Below are positions 1-4,898 of a stretch of DNA of 6,815 nucleotides, in pieces. How positions within the stretch are numbered: the stretch's first letter is position 1; each line of letters opens with the position of its first letter. The notes under the pieces are model-generated. The model was given only the letters and a program-made list of their open reading frames with translations, was not told the origin of the DNA and ran no database searches. The translations under genes were made by a program, and so were the position numbers. Source of the stretch: Minisyncoccota bacterium (GTDB lineage Bacteria > Patescibacteriota > Minisyncoccia > Phycocordibacterales > UBA9973); assembly GCA_030157745.1 (NCBI GenBank), contig JAOAUE010000010.1:1-6815 (forward strand), given 5' to 3'.

Positions 1-484
1 GGCGAGTTAGCATCCAAACAAAGAAAACCAAAATCAAAACTGGGAACAAAAATGGTAGTATTTGCGAAACAAAAAACAAAAACCCACTTGGAGTGACTAC
101 GTTTATTTCGACAGCTCTTAGCTTTTCTTGATTGACTTCATAGCTTTTCAAAAGGCCTACAATGTCAGAGCCTGCCTCCTTTTTGGATTTCAGTTTTTCT
201 CCGGCAACTTTTTCTATAGAAATTTCCTGCCCTTCTACAGTTATAGACTTTATCTCACCTTGATCTACCAAACGCGCAACTTCTGATAGAGAAACTGTTT
301 CTGTCTTTTTGTTGCTAGCAACATCTGAAATAGCTCCGTATACTCCGATAATTACAGCAAAAATAAGAAGTGCTGAAAAAGCATAAGAAAATAAACTTTT
401 CTTATTTTTATTTTGTGGAGACTTTTTGGATCCACCGGTCGGTAGATGCGGGATTTTTGGCCCACTTGTTTTTTGTTTAGACAT
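1..484 (-). CDS. ftsH: ATP-dependent zinc metalloprotease FtsH, N-terminal part (cut by window edge)
   Basis: FtsH is a membrane-anchored hexameric AAA+ protease that degrades misfolded membrane proteins and some cytosolic ones, in several bacteria including ssrA-tagged proteins. Translating the minus strand from the ATG at 484-482 gives 161 residues with no stop before the edge. They show the FtsH N-terminal plan: a basic cytoplasmic leader (about 1-30), a transmembrane helix (about 31-53), an extracytoplasmic domain (about 54-133, containing SLSEVARLVDQGEIKSITVE), and a second transmembrane helix (about 134-159) ending in FFVWMLTR. The AAA+ and HEXGH protease domains lie outside the window, so the assignment rests on topology and the extracytoplasmic domain. 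The Lys/Gln/Pro-rich leader of about 30 residues is longer than in E. coli FtsH. A perfect TATAAT ends 7 bases before the ATG, which supports this start and suggests a near-leaderless mRNA. The gene follows pepF by 38 bases on the same strand. Confidence 0.88.
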   Translation of the reverse strand, partial: MSKQKTSGPKIPHLPTGGSKKSPQNKNKKSLFSYAFSALLIFAVIIGVYGAISDVASNKKTETVSLSEVARLVDQGEIKSITVEGQEISIEKVAGEKLKSKKEAGSDIVGLLKSYEVNQEKLRAVEINVVTPSGFLFFVSQILPFLFPVLILVFFVWMLTR

Positions 485-491
485 GACCACT

Positions 492-497
492 ATTATA
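492..497 (-). promoter_or_regulatory. -10 box of ftsH promoter (TATAAT)
   Basis: On the minus strand TATAAT occupies 497-492, exactly 7 bases before the ftsH ATG at 484. A start point 7 bases downstream would fall on or next to the A of the ATG, so the mRNA would be leaderless or nearly so. No good -35 hexamer is visible at 16-18 bases (ACTCAA/CTCAAC is poor). The box lies in the 38-base gap between pepF and ftsH, so ftsH can be transcribed independently as well as by readthrough from pepF. Confidence 0.6.
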
Positions 498-522
498 CAC
501 AAAAATGGGCTTTAGTTGAGTG

Positions 523-2295
523 CTAAATCATTTTTAGTTTTTTAGCGAGCTTCTCGAGACGTGTTATATCAGCGTCTATAGCCTTAAGACCCGCTTCGAA
601 AAACTTTGGGTCTGTTGTGTCTATGCCTGCTTTTTTAAATATATCTTTTGGCGACTCTGAGCCCCCAGATTTCATAAATTGTTCTACTTTTCTTATATAA
701 TTTTTATCTTTTTTCCAATACTCAAAAAGGCCCTTAGAGACAAGCATGCCATAAGCGTAAGAGATAGTATAAAAATTCAATCTCAAATGAGACCAAGAGA
801 CATACTGAAGGCCGTCTTCTTCTGAAAGATTAAATACTGGTCCAAGGTACTCCTGCATATGTTTTAAAAGAAGTATTTGAATTTCTCTAGACGAAGCATA
901 GCCTTTTGATCTTATATATTCATGCAGCTCTTTTTCAAAATTAAAGAAAGATATTTGTCGGAAAATTGTTTGGATATCCCTTTGGATTTTTGAATGAAGA
1001 TAAATGACCTTTTCTTTTTCAGAAAGTGTCTTTTCTATATAGTCTGAAAATATTTGCTCAAAGAAAGTACTAGCCACTTCTGCAGTTGCCATCGTGTGGT
1101 GTCGATAATGATCTGGTTGCTGTTGTGAATATATCCAGTGGAATGCATGCCCCATCTCGTGAGCTATTGTCTCTATAGAGTGTAAATTGTTGGCATAATT
1201 AAGAAGAATAAATACAGGGTTCCCTACTGTCCCTGCGCAGTACGCACCAGAGGTTTTATTTGGTTTAGGGAAAACATCTATTTGTCCTTTTTTAAGAAAA
1301 TCTTCAAAAGTATCAACATACCACTGGCCGACTTCTGCTAAAGTGCTTTTTATCATTTCAGTCGCCGAACTAAAAGAAAAAGATTTTTCTATATTTCCTA
1401 TTTCTACGAATCTATCTGTGTATAATAACTTTTTTTCTTTTAAAAGCTTTGCGTGTAGAGAGAAAAAATAATGTGCGGATTTGTTATGTTTTCCCACAGA
1501 ACTAAGTAGTGCCTCTAATGTTTTTTTATCTAGTTCGTGACTATCTAAAGCTGGAGTTATTATATCCTTGTAACCTCTCTTTTTATCAAGTATTTTTTTT
1601 GTAGTAACAAGAGCGTTTATTTCTGGCTCCGCAATAACACTGACTATTTTATAGGCTTGTAAAATTTCTTTATAGAGAGATTTTCTTTCATTTTTTGATA
1701 GGCTCTTAATAACCTCTTCTGCTTCAGAAAGAGGTATTGTTTTTTTGCCATACTGAACCATTTGATTTGTTAGAAGTTTTTGATTTGCATCTACCCACAT
1801 AGATTGAGAAGGTTGATTGAAAAGGCTTACTAATTGTTCTTCTTTTTCAGAGAGTATGTATTTTGCAGAAGCAAACGCTTTTTTGAGCATGTAGTTATAT
1901 TTTTTTAAAGGAGTATATAAAAGATACTTTTTTTGATCTTTTTTGGGGATACTCGCAATCGCAAGGTCGAAAAAAACCAATTTATTTGATGCAATGACAA
2001 TACGCTCTTCGTATTTATTAAGGATAGCTCTAGCATTATTGTCTGTTGTATTTATTTGAGTTGAAAGATAAACATAAACAAAAGGTTTAGACTCAGAGAT
2101 AGAGCTCGTTACCTTTTCTACATTTTCAAGCGCATCAAATAAACCTTTTGGTGTTTTTGTAAAGTCTGTTTTTTGATACTTTTTTTGTATACTAGAGCAT
2201 ATTGATTCTATTTTTTTTAAATCCTTTTCTATTTGAGGATCTTTGGGGCTCTTGTATAGAAGTGTCAGATCCCAAGAGGTTTTGTATTTTTCCAT
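523..2295 (-). CDS. pepF: Oligoendopeptidase F, M3B-family zinc metallopeptidase
   Basis: PepF is a cytosolic zinc peptidase that cleaves oligopeptides, helping recycle products of larger proteases. From the ATG at 2295-2293 it has 590 residues, the usual family length of about 600. The zinc motif HEMGH is at residues 379-383 (E380 catalytic, H379 and H383 ligands), followed by HW. The third ligand is the Glu of ATAEVAS at 406, with the M3 family spacing. The N-terminal helical part (about 1-190) matches PepF in architecture, including the opening YKTSWDLTLLY. An in-frame GTG three codons upstream (2304) would add only Met-Cys-Asp. It overlaps a -10 box (TATAGT, 2308-2303), so the ATG is preferred. 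No Shine-Dalgarno motif precedes it. The gene is divergent from smpB with 37 bases between the start codons, and its TAG stop is 38 bases before ftsH. A close M3 relative cannot be excluded, but length and motif spacing favour PepF. Confidence 0.95.
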   Translation of the reverse strand: MEKYKTSWDLTLLYKSPKDPQIEKDLKKIESICSSIQKKYQKTDFTKTPKGLFDALENVEKVTSSISESKPFVYVYLSTQINTTDNNARAILNKYEERIVIASNKLVFFDLAIASIPKKDQKKYLLYTPLKKYNYMLKKAFASAKYILSEKEEQLVSLFNQPSQSMWVDANQKLLTNQMVQYGKKTIPLSEAEEVIKSLSKNERKSLYKEILQAYKIVSVIAEPEINALVTTKKILDKKRGYKDIITPALDSHELDKKTLEALLSSVGKHNKSAHYFFSLHAKLLKEKKLLYTDRFVEIGNIEKSFSFSSATEMIKSTLAEVGQWYVDTFEDFLKKGQIDVFPKPNKTSGAYCAGTVGNPVFILLNYANNLHSIETIAHEMGHAFHWIYSQQQPDHYRHHTMATAEVASTFFEQIFSDYIEKTLSEKEKVIYLHSKIQRDIQTIFRQISFFNFEKELHEYIRSKGYASSREIQILLLKHMQEYLGPVFNLSEEDGLQYVSWSHLRLNFYTISYAYGMLVSKGLFEYWKKDKNYIRKVEQFMKSGGSESPKDIFKKAGIDTTDPKFFEAGLKAIDADITRLEKLAKKLKMI

Positions 2296-2332
2296 ATCAC
2301 ACACTATAACAAAATCATGATACGATTGTCAC
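2282..2332. promoter_or_regulatory. Divergent pepF/smpB promoter region with overlapping -10 boxes
   Basis: For smpB (plus) a -35-like TTGTAT at 2282-2287, a 17-base spacer and TATAAC at 2305-2310 predict a start near 2317, about 16 bases before the ATG. For pepF (minus) GTGACA at 2332-2327, an 18-base spacer and TATAGT at 2308-2303 end 7 bases before the pepF ATG. The two -10 boxes share 2305-2308, so polymerase could not open both at once. The 8-base palindrome ATCATGAT (2313-2320) sits between them. An alternative smpB -10 is TGATACGAT at 2318-2326 (extended -10 form). These are consensus matches by eye only. Confidence 0.5.
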
Positions 2333-2773
2333 ATGAGCTTGATAGAAAACAAAAAAGCCTCATTTGACTACGAATACCTCGAAACCATCGAAGCCGGTGT
2401 AGAACTCCTCGGCACCGAAGTCAAATCCCTCAAAGAGCACCACGGTTCCCTAACTGGTGCTTATGTGGCTATTGTTGGTGGCGAAATAATGCTCCTCGGA
2501 GCACATATTCCTGCTTGGCAAGAAAAAAATGCACCACAGAACTTCGACCCTTATCGCACTCGCAAACTCCTAGTCCACAAAAAAGAAATGCTCGCTCTGC
2601 TAAAGAGTTTACAAACCAAAGGCTTGACTATCATCCCAATATCGTTGTACAGTAAAGGTCGCTACATCAAGGCACAAATCGCCGTAGCCAAAGGAAAAAA
2701 GAACTTTGATAAAAGAGAGACGCTAAAGAAAAAAGCAGTAAAAAAAGATATGGATCGCGGACTTCGTGATTAA
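2333..2773 (+). CDS. smpB: SsrA-binding protein SmpB
   Basis: SmpB binds the tRNA-like domain of tmRNA, stands in for the missing codon-anticodon interaction, and brings alanyl-tmRNA to stalled ribosomes during trans-translation. The 146-residue product is close to the usual 150-160. Conserved blocks in order: GTEVKSL (27-33), a GAHIPAW block with H58, DPYRTRKLLVHKKE (72-85), the hydrophobic strand GLTIIPISLYSKGRYIKAQIAVAKGKK (about 97-123) and DKRET (126-130). A basic C-terminal tail (131-146) is of the type that enters the mRNA channel as a helix. The ATG at 2333 gives the expected N-terminus, and no Shine-Dalgarno motif precedes it. ssrA begins 69 bases downstream on the same strand, the classic smpB-ssrA pairing. 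No clear separate ssrA promoter is visible, so cotranscription is plausible. Confidence 0.97.
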   Translation: MSLIENKKASFDYEYLETIEAGVELLGTEVKSLKEHHGSLTGAYVAIVGGEIMLLGAHIPAWQEKNAPQNFDPYRTRKLLVHKKEMLALLKSLQTKGLTIIPISLYSKGRYIKAQIAVAKGKKNFDKRETLKKKAVKKDMDRGLRD

Positions 2774-2794
2774 ATAAGTATCTACTAAATTACT

Positions 2795-2820
2795 GCCCTG
2801 CTTCGCCAAGGCTTTGCAGG
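2795..2820. repeat. GC-rich palindrome CCTGC...GCAGG between smpB and ssrA
   Basis: CCTGC (2797-2801) pairs with GCAGG (2816-2820) around a loop containing CTTCGCCAAGG. A few bases later comes ATTTTT, so it could act as a weak smpB terminator or a processing signal. The GC-rich motif stands out in AT-rich surroundings and shares its CCTGC/GCAGG ends with the palindrome inside truB (5597-5619). The same kind of word (GGCAGGCTTCGC) occurs in the tmRNA itself at 2971-2982. The relationship between these copies is inference. Confidence 0.45.
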
Positions 2821-2821
2821 A

Positions 2822-2844
2822 CCATTTTTACTTCGTAAAAATGG
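2822..2844 (+). other. Perfect 10-bp hairpin overlapping the 5' end of tmRNA
   Basis: CCATTTTTAC (2822-2831), loop TTC, then GTAAAAATGG (2835-2844) form an uninterrupted 10-bp stem. Its last two bases are the first two G residues of mature tmRNA (2843-2844), which also belong to the acceptor stem. In the precursor the hairpin would sit at the RNase P cleavage point and compete slightly with the acceptor stem. It could serve as a 5' processing determinant or as part of a smpB 3' end. Its function is not known from the sequence. Confidence 0.5.
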
Positions 2845-3230
2845 GGATGACAGGTTTCGATAGTTTTGTCTTTGATATATATGCGTGTCGAGTATGGGAG
2901 TATCCTCGCAAATCATTCTCCTAACACAGATAACTGGCAACAGTCTTTCTAAGGTGAAGTCTCCATTTATGGCAGGCTTCGCTCCAGCGTTCGCTTAAAA
3001 GCCAACCTGGTGTCACATCACTTGATGCCAAATAAAGTGCGTGTGGCAACAAAACATTTGGCTTAGATATGAATCCTCTACCTCAAGGGTTCGTCGAAAC
3101 AGTCGAGGTACGAATACTATACTTTTGTACAATTTTTTATTTAGTATTCTAAAACACAAATAGTACTACGCTCGTAGATTTATATATCAAACATCTCTAG
3201 ACGGGGGTTCAAATCCCCCCATCTCCACCA
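2843..3230 (+). ncRNA. ssrA: Transfer-messenger RNA (tmRNA, ssrA), CCA encoded
   Basis: tmRNA rescues stalled ribosomes by acting first as alanyl-tRNA, then as an mRNA encoding a degradation tag. The 388-nt gene opens with GGGGATGACAGGTTTCGAT. Its acceptor strand GGGGATG (2843-2849) pairs with CATCTCC (3220-3226, one G-U), followed by ACCA (3227-3230). The T arm has stem GGGGG/CCCCC (3203-3207/3215-3219) and loop TTCAAAT. Helix 2 is a perfect 11-bp stem (2871-2881/3181-3191). Three downstream pseudoknots can be drawn: PK2 (2975-2979/2999-3003 and 2984-2987/3007-3010), PK3 (3019-3023/3035-3039 and 3027-3033/3056-3062) and PK4 (3079-3084/3105-3110 and 3089-3094/3110-3115, sharing one base). The likely reading frame resumes at GCA 2908 and encodes ANHSPNTDNWQQSF, then TAA (2950-2952). 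The AN start is typical, but the end lacks the common ALAA/LAA degron. smpB lies just upstream. Confidence 0.96.
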
Positions 3231-3326
3231 AATACAAAATTGAGCTCGCTATATGCGAGCAATTTTTGTTTGGTGGAGATGGAGCACGACAACTGCTTGT
3301 CGTGTGTGGGGATTTTGAACCAGCGG
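3219..3326. repeat. Inverted degenerate copy of the ssrA 3' end, interrupted by a 25-base palindromic insert
   Basis: Read on the minus strand, 3269-3340 repeats the tmRNA 3' end. CCATCTCCACCAAA is exact (copy at 3282-3269). GGTTCAAAATCCCC (copy at 3321-3308) matches the T arm GGTTCAAATCCCC (3206-3218) with one extra A. CAAAACAT further out (3347-3340 side) resembles CAAACAT before the tmRNA T arm. Between the acceptor and T-arm parts lies a 25-base insert (3283-3307) containing a perfect hairpin, CACGACAA/TTGTCGTG (3285-3292/3297-3304). No matching 5' acceptor strand is found upstream on the minus strand, so this is not an intact tRNA or tmRNA but a partial, decayed inverted duplicate. Confidence 0.65.
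3238..3272 (+). terminator. Intrinsic terminator of ssrA
   Basis: GCTCGC (3244-3249), loop TATAT, and GCGAGC (3255-3260) form the core stem. ATTG on the left and CAAT on the right extend it with a small bulge, and AATTTTTGTTT follows. It starts 8 bases after the tmRNA CCA. The bottom of the same palindrome continues outward: CCATCTCCACCAAA (3219-3232) is matched 14/14 by TTTGGTGGAGATGG (3269-3282). On the minus strand the stem is also followed by a short T-rich stretch, so it may work in both directions. Confidence 0.75.
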
Positions 3327-3466
3327 AGCTATGTTTTGTTATCAAACAAAACGAGCGAGTTGGTGCCCAGAGTGAAGAGTGTGTCTGACACTCTTCAACT
3401 CGCGGGGCAAATCCCCCTGACTTATTAAACAAAATACTTAGTAACTGCGGGATCAATTCCCCACCA
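3308..3466 (+). other. Nested-hairpin intergenic region, possible structured RNA or decayed element
   Basis: No gene is seen between ssrA and the ORF at 3595. The segment folds extensively. A closing stem GGGGATTTTG (3308-3317) pairs with CAAATCCCC (3408-3416). Inside are GTTTTGTT/AACAAAAC (3333-3340/3345-3352, loop ATCA), GCGAGTTG/CAACTCGC (3355-3362/3396-3403), and within that GAAGAGTGT/ACACTCTTC (3374-3382/3388-3396). GGGGCAAATCCCC (3404-3416) and TGCGGGATCAATTCCCC (3446-3462) both look like worn T-arm sequences. It resembles remnants of tRNA-like 3' ends mixed with palindromic repeats. A functional RNA is possible, but no promoter for one is evident apart from ssrA readthrough. 3467-3594 holds the promoter and leader of the next gene. 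Confidence 0.4.
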
Positions 3467-3478
3467 TCCTAATAACTA

Positions 3479-3507
3479 TTGACTTCTAAGTCGATTTATG
3501 CTATTAT
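3479..3507 (+). promoter_or_regulatory. Promoter of the orphan gene at 3595 (TTGACT-17-TATTAT)
   Basis: TTGACT (3479-3484), a 17-base spacer and TATTAT (3502-3507), with TG one base before the -10 (extended -10), form a strong sigma70-type promoter. The predicted start near 3514 leaves a leader of about 80 bases, long compared with the other genes here. The same hexamers and spacing precede infC (5633-5661). Confidence 0.65.
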
Positions 3508-3594
3508 TAAAACGAAACAATTTTCTTTAACAACTGACCGACAAACATCACATTTAATAAGATGGATGATTTTAGGCAGTAAAAACTTAAAGCT

Positions 3595-4233
3595 ATGTCA
3601 GTTACATTTCGGTTTTTTCCTAACGGAAACACATTCAGCGATGCTGTAAAAAATGTTTTTAAAAAACTTGACCCTAATCCATCTTTTGGTGAAGACAAAG
3701 GTGAAAATTATGCTCAAATTAAAATCAATGAGCACTTTCTAACTATGCCTGAAGAATTTTTTCCTTCTTCTTTTAGAAGGGAGATACAAAAGGAATTAAG
3801 AAAGGTTACTGTAATGGAAGGCTCTTGTGTCCCCTCTGGCGAAGGCCCAGGAAATAATACCAGGCACAGGATTGGTGACGTAGAAATTTCTGTAACAGCC
3901 TACACTGATTATTTTTTTATCGGTCGTAACATTACAGGAATGATACGTGCGATCATCCTTGCAAAAAAACTCAAGAATGGTTTGAACGGCTATGTTTCTC
4001 CTTCACGTTTCTTCACAGAAGATTTTATGATAACGAAAGAAATCAAAAATCTAAGGAAGAACAACTTGGGTCTCAAAGCTGCACTTGATAAAATTAGTAT
4101 ACTTGCTAATGGGCTCAAAACCCAAAACGAAATACTCACATTAGCAAGAGAGTCTGACAAAGAAGTAATTACCGAATTAAAGACTAAGCCTCCTAAATGG
4201 AAGTTTTGGCTTTGGGAATTAAAGCTTTACTAA
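3595..4233 (+). CDS. Uncharacterised 212-residue protein with C-terminal coiled coil and aromatic tail
   Basis: I do not recognise this family. The ORF is supported by a good upstream promoter, a strong terminator 14 bases after the TAA, and a protein-like composition. It looks soluble, with no signal peptide or convincing transmembrane helix. Residues 1-60 are rich in Phe and Pro (FRFFPNG at 5-11, EEFFPSSF at 53-60). Residues 71-103 resemble beta strands around a Gly/Asn loop (SGEGPGNN, 81-88). Residues 107-131 (FFIGRNITGMIRAIILAKK) form an amphipathic hydrophobic stretch. Residues 146-196 are heptad-like and charged, probably a coiled coil. The protein ends in PPKWKFWLWELKLY, with three Trp in the last eleven residues. 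The start at 3595 is bounded by an in-frame stop at 3580-3582. No Shine-Dalgarno motif precedes it; the context is A-rich. It and the next orphan may be accessory cargo beside ssrA. No function is proposed. Confidence 0.75.
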   Translation: MSVTFRFFPNGNTFSDAVKNVFKKLDPNPSFGEDKGENYAQIKINEHFLTMPEEFFPSSFRREIQKELRKVTVMEGSCVPSGEGPGNNTRHRIGDVEISVTAYTDYFFIGRNITGMIRAIILAKKLKNGLNGYVSPSRFFTEDFMITKEIKNLRKNNLGLKAALDKISILANGLKTQNEILTLARESDKEVITELKTKPPKWKFWLWELKLY

Positions 4234-4246
4234 ACAGAATTATTAT

Positions 4247-4290
4247 CAGTCCCCCGTATACTTGCGGGGGCTGTTTTATTTTTATATATT
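4247..4290 (+). terminator. Intrinsic terminator after the 3595 gene
   Basis: CAG-T-CCCCCG (4247-4256) pairs with CGGGGGCTG (4265-4273) around a loop of about eight bases, with a single T bulge on the left arm. TTTTATTTTTATATATTTATTT follows directly. The stem lies 13 bases after the stop codon, so transcription of this gene probably ends here and is not continued into the next gene. Confidence 0.88.
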
Positions 4291-4386
4291 TATTTCACTC
4301 CCACCTTGTGATACTTATCTCCCCTATTACATTATCAAACAACAACCTTTTCAAGACTGCTCATCCCTATAATCGCCCCCCCTTCC

Positions 4387-4414
4387 TTGACTTATTTCTA
4401 AAAAGAGAGATAAT
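4387..4414 (+). promoter_or_regulatory. Candidate promoter of the orphan gene at 4456 (TTGACT-16-GATAAT)
   Basis: TTGACT (4387-4392), a 16-base spacer and GATAAT (4409-4414) predict a start near 4421 and a leader of about 35 bases. A second -10-like TATAAT lies at 4368-4373 with a poor -35. The rest of 4291-4455 is pyrimidine-rich, with C runs (CCCCCCC at 4376-4382), and shows no other feature. The preceding terminator makes a dedicated promoter necessary. Confidence 0.5.
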
Positions 4415-4455
4415 CATTAGGAAATTTCTTTACTTAACTCTCTTAACCCAAGACC

Positions 4456-4839
4456 ATGATGAAAAAAAGTCCTCCTTCCGAAGTCGCAAAAAAGTCTGAC
4501 AATCCCGCCAGAAAAGCGCTTAACACCATTATTGATTTGGCGAAGAAAAACAATTATGGGCAAAAAGAACCCTACAGCTTACAAACTGGCCTAAGGGAAT
4601 TCTCCCGAGACTTCCAGCATGACAATAAGCCTTTTGGCTTTTACAAAATCAAAGGTGAGGATGTTATCTTCATCAATGAAGGAGTTCTCTGTGAAGAACA
4701 CAGATCTCTTGTAAAAAAAGTAGGCACCCAATCTACTGAAGCGCCCTTCATTCGGGTATTAAAATTAGGCAAAATAACTGAAATGCCACGCCCGGAGCAA
4801 GAATTTGTTCTGTTGGATAATTCAGCCACAGGAGGTTAG
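4456..4839 (+). CDS. Uncharacterised 127-residue protein
   Basis: I do not recognise this family. The reading frame begins with two consecutive ATGs (4456 or 4459; the upstream one is annotated) and ends with TAG. A candidate promoter lies upstream, and a textbook terminator follows the stop by 26 bases. The product is small, basic at the N-terminus (MMKKSPPSEVAKKSD) and apparently cytosolic, with no signal peptide or membrane segment. Residues 17-32 form a probable helix (NPARKALNTIIDLAKK). Residues 58-76 look like a beta hairpin (FGFYKIKGEDVIFINEG). Residues 96-120 carry further strand-like segments (FIRVLKLGKI, EFVLLD). A single Cys lies at 79. Shine-Dalgarno spacing is absent (AACCCAAGACC before the ATG). 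Its neighbour at 3595 is also unrecognised, and I see no sequence similarity between the two. It converges on truB. No function is proposed. Confidence 0.7.
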   Translation: MMKKSPPSEVAKKSDNPARKALNTIIDLAKKNNYGQKEPYSLQTGLREFSRDFQHDNKPFGFYKIKGEDVIFINEGVLCEEHRSLVKKVGTQSTEAPFIRVLKLGKITEMPRPEQEFVLLDNSATGG

Positions 4840-4865
4840 TTGAAAAACCTAAAAAACTTAGTTCG

Positions 4866-4898
4866 TAATCCCCTTTTTATAAGGGGATTATTTTTTTT
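4866..4898 (+). terminator. Intrinsic terminator after the 4456 gene, overlapping the truB 3' end
   Basis: TAATCCCCTT (4866-4875), loop TTTAT, AAGGGGATTA (4881-4890) and then eight T residues form an ideal plus-strand terminator with a perfect 10-bp stem. Its right arm and T tract are also the last codons of truB on the minus strand (encoding KKIIPL and the TAA at 4879-4877). On the minus strand no T run follows the stem, so termination of truB here is doubtful. Confidence 0.92.

Noticed and set aside
3240..3428. Plus-strand open frame of 62 codons through the hairpin region
   Set aside because: It begins inside the ssrA terminator and consists of palindromic sequence; composition is not protein-like and no start signal is present.
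3187..3456. Minus-strand open frame of 89 codons containing MGGFEPPS
   Set aside because: It runs antisense through the tmRNA 3' end and its inverted copy. The GGFEPP motif is the well-known artefact of translating the complement of a T arm and acceptor end (GGTTCAAATCCC). No promoter or homology supports it.
3269..3480. A second tRNA or tmRNA gene on the minus strand
   Set aside because: The CCA end and a T-arm-like sequence are present, but the T stem does not pair well, a 25-base hairpin splits it from the acceptor strand, and no matching 5' acceptor strand, D arm or anticodon arm was found.
3507..3698. Minus-strand open frame of 63 codons over the start of the 3595 gene
   Set aside because: Antisense to the promoter, leader and first codons of a better-supported gene, with no promoter of its own seen.
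4197..4499. Plus-strand open frame of 100 codons overlapping the 3595 and 4456 genes
   Set aside because: It crosses the strong terminator at 4247-4290 and overlaps both better-supported genes in another frame.
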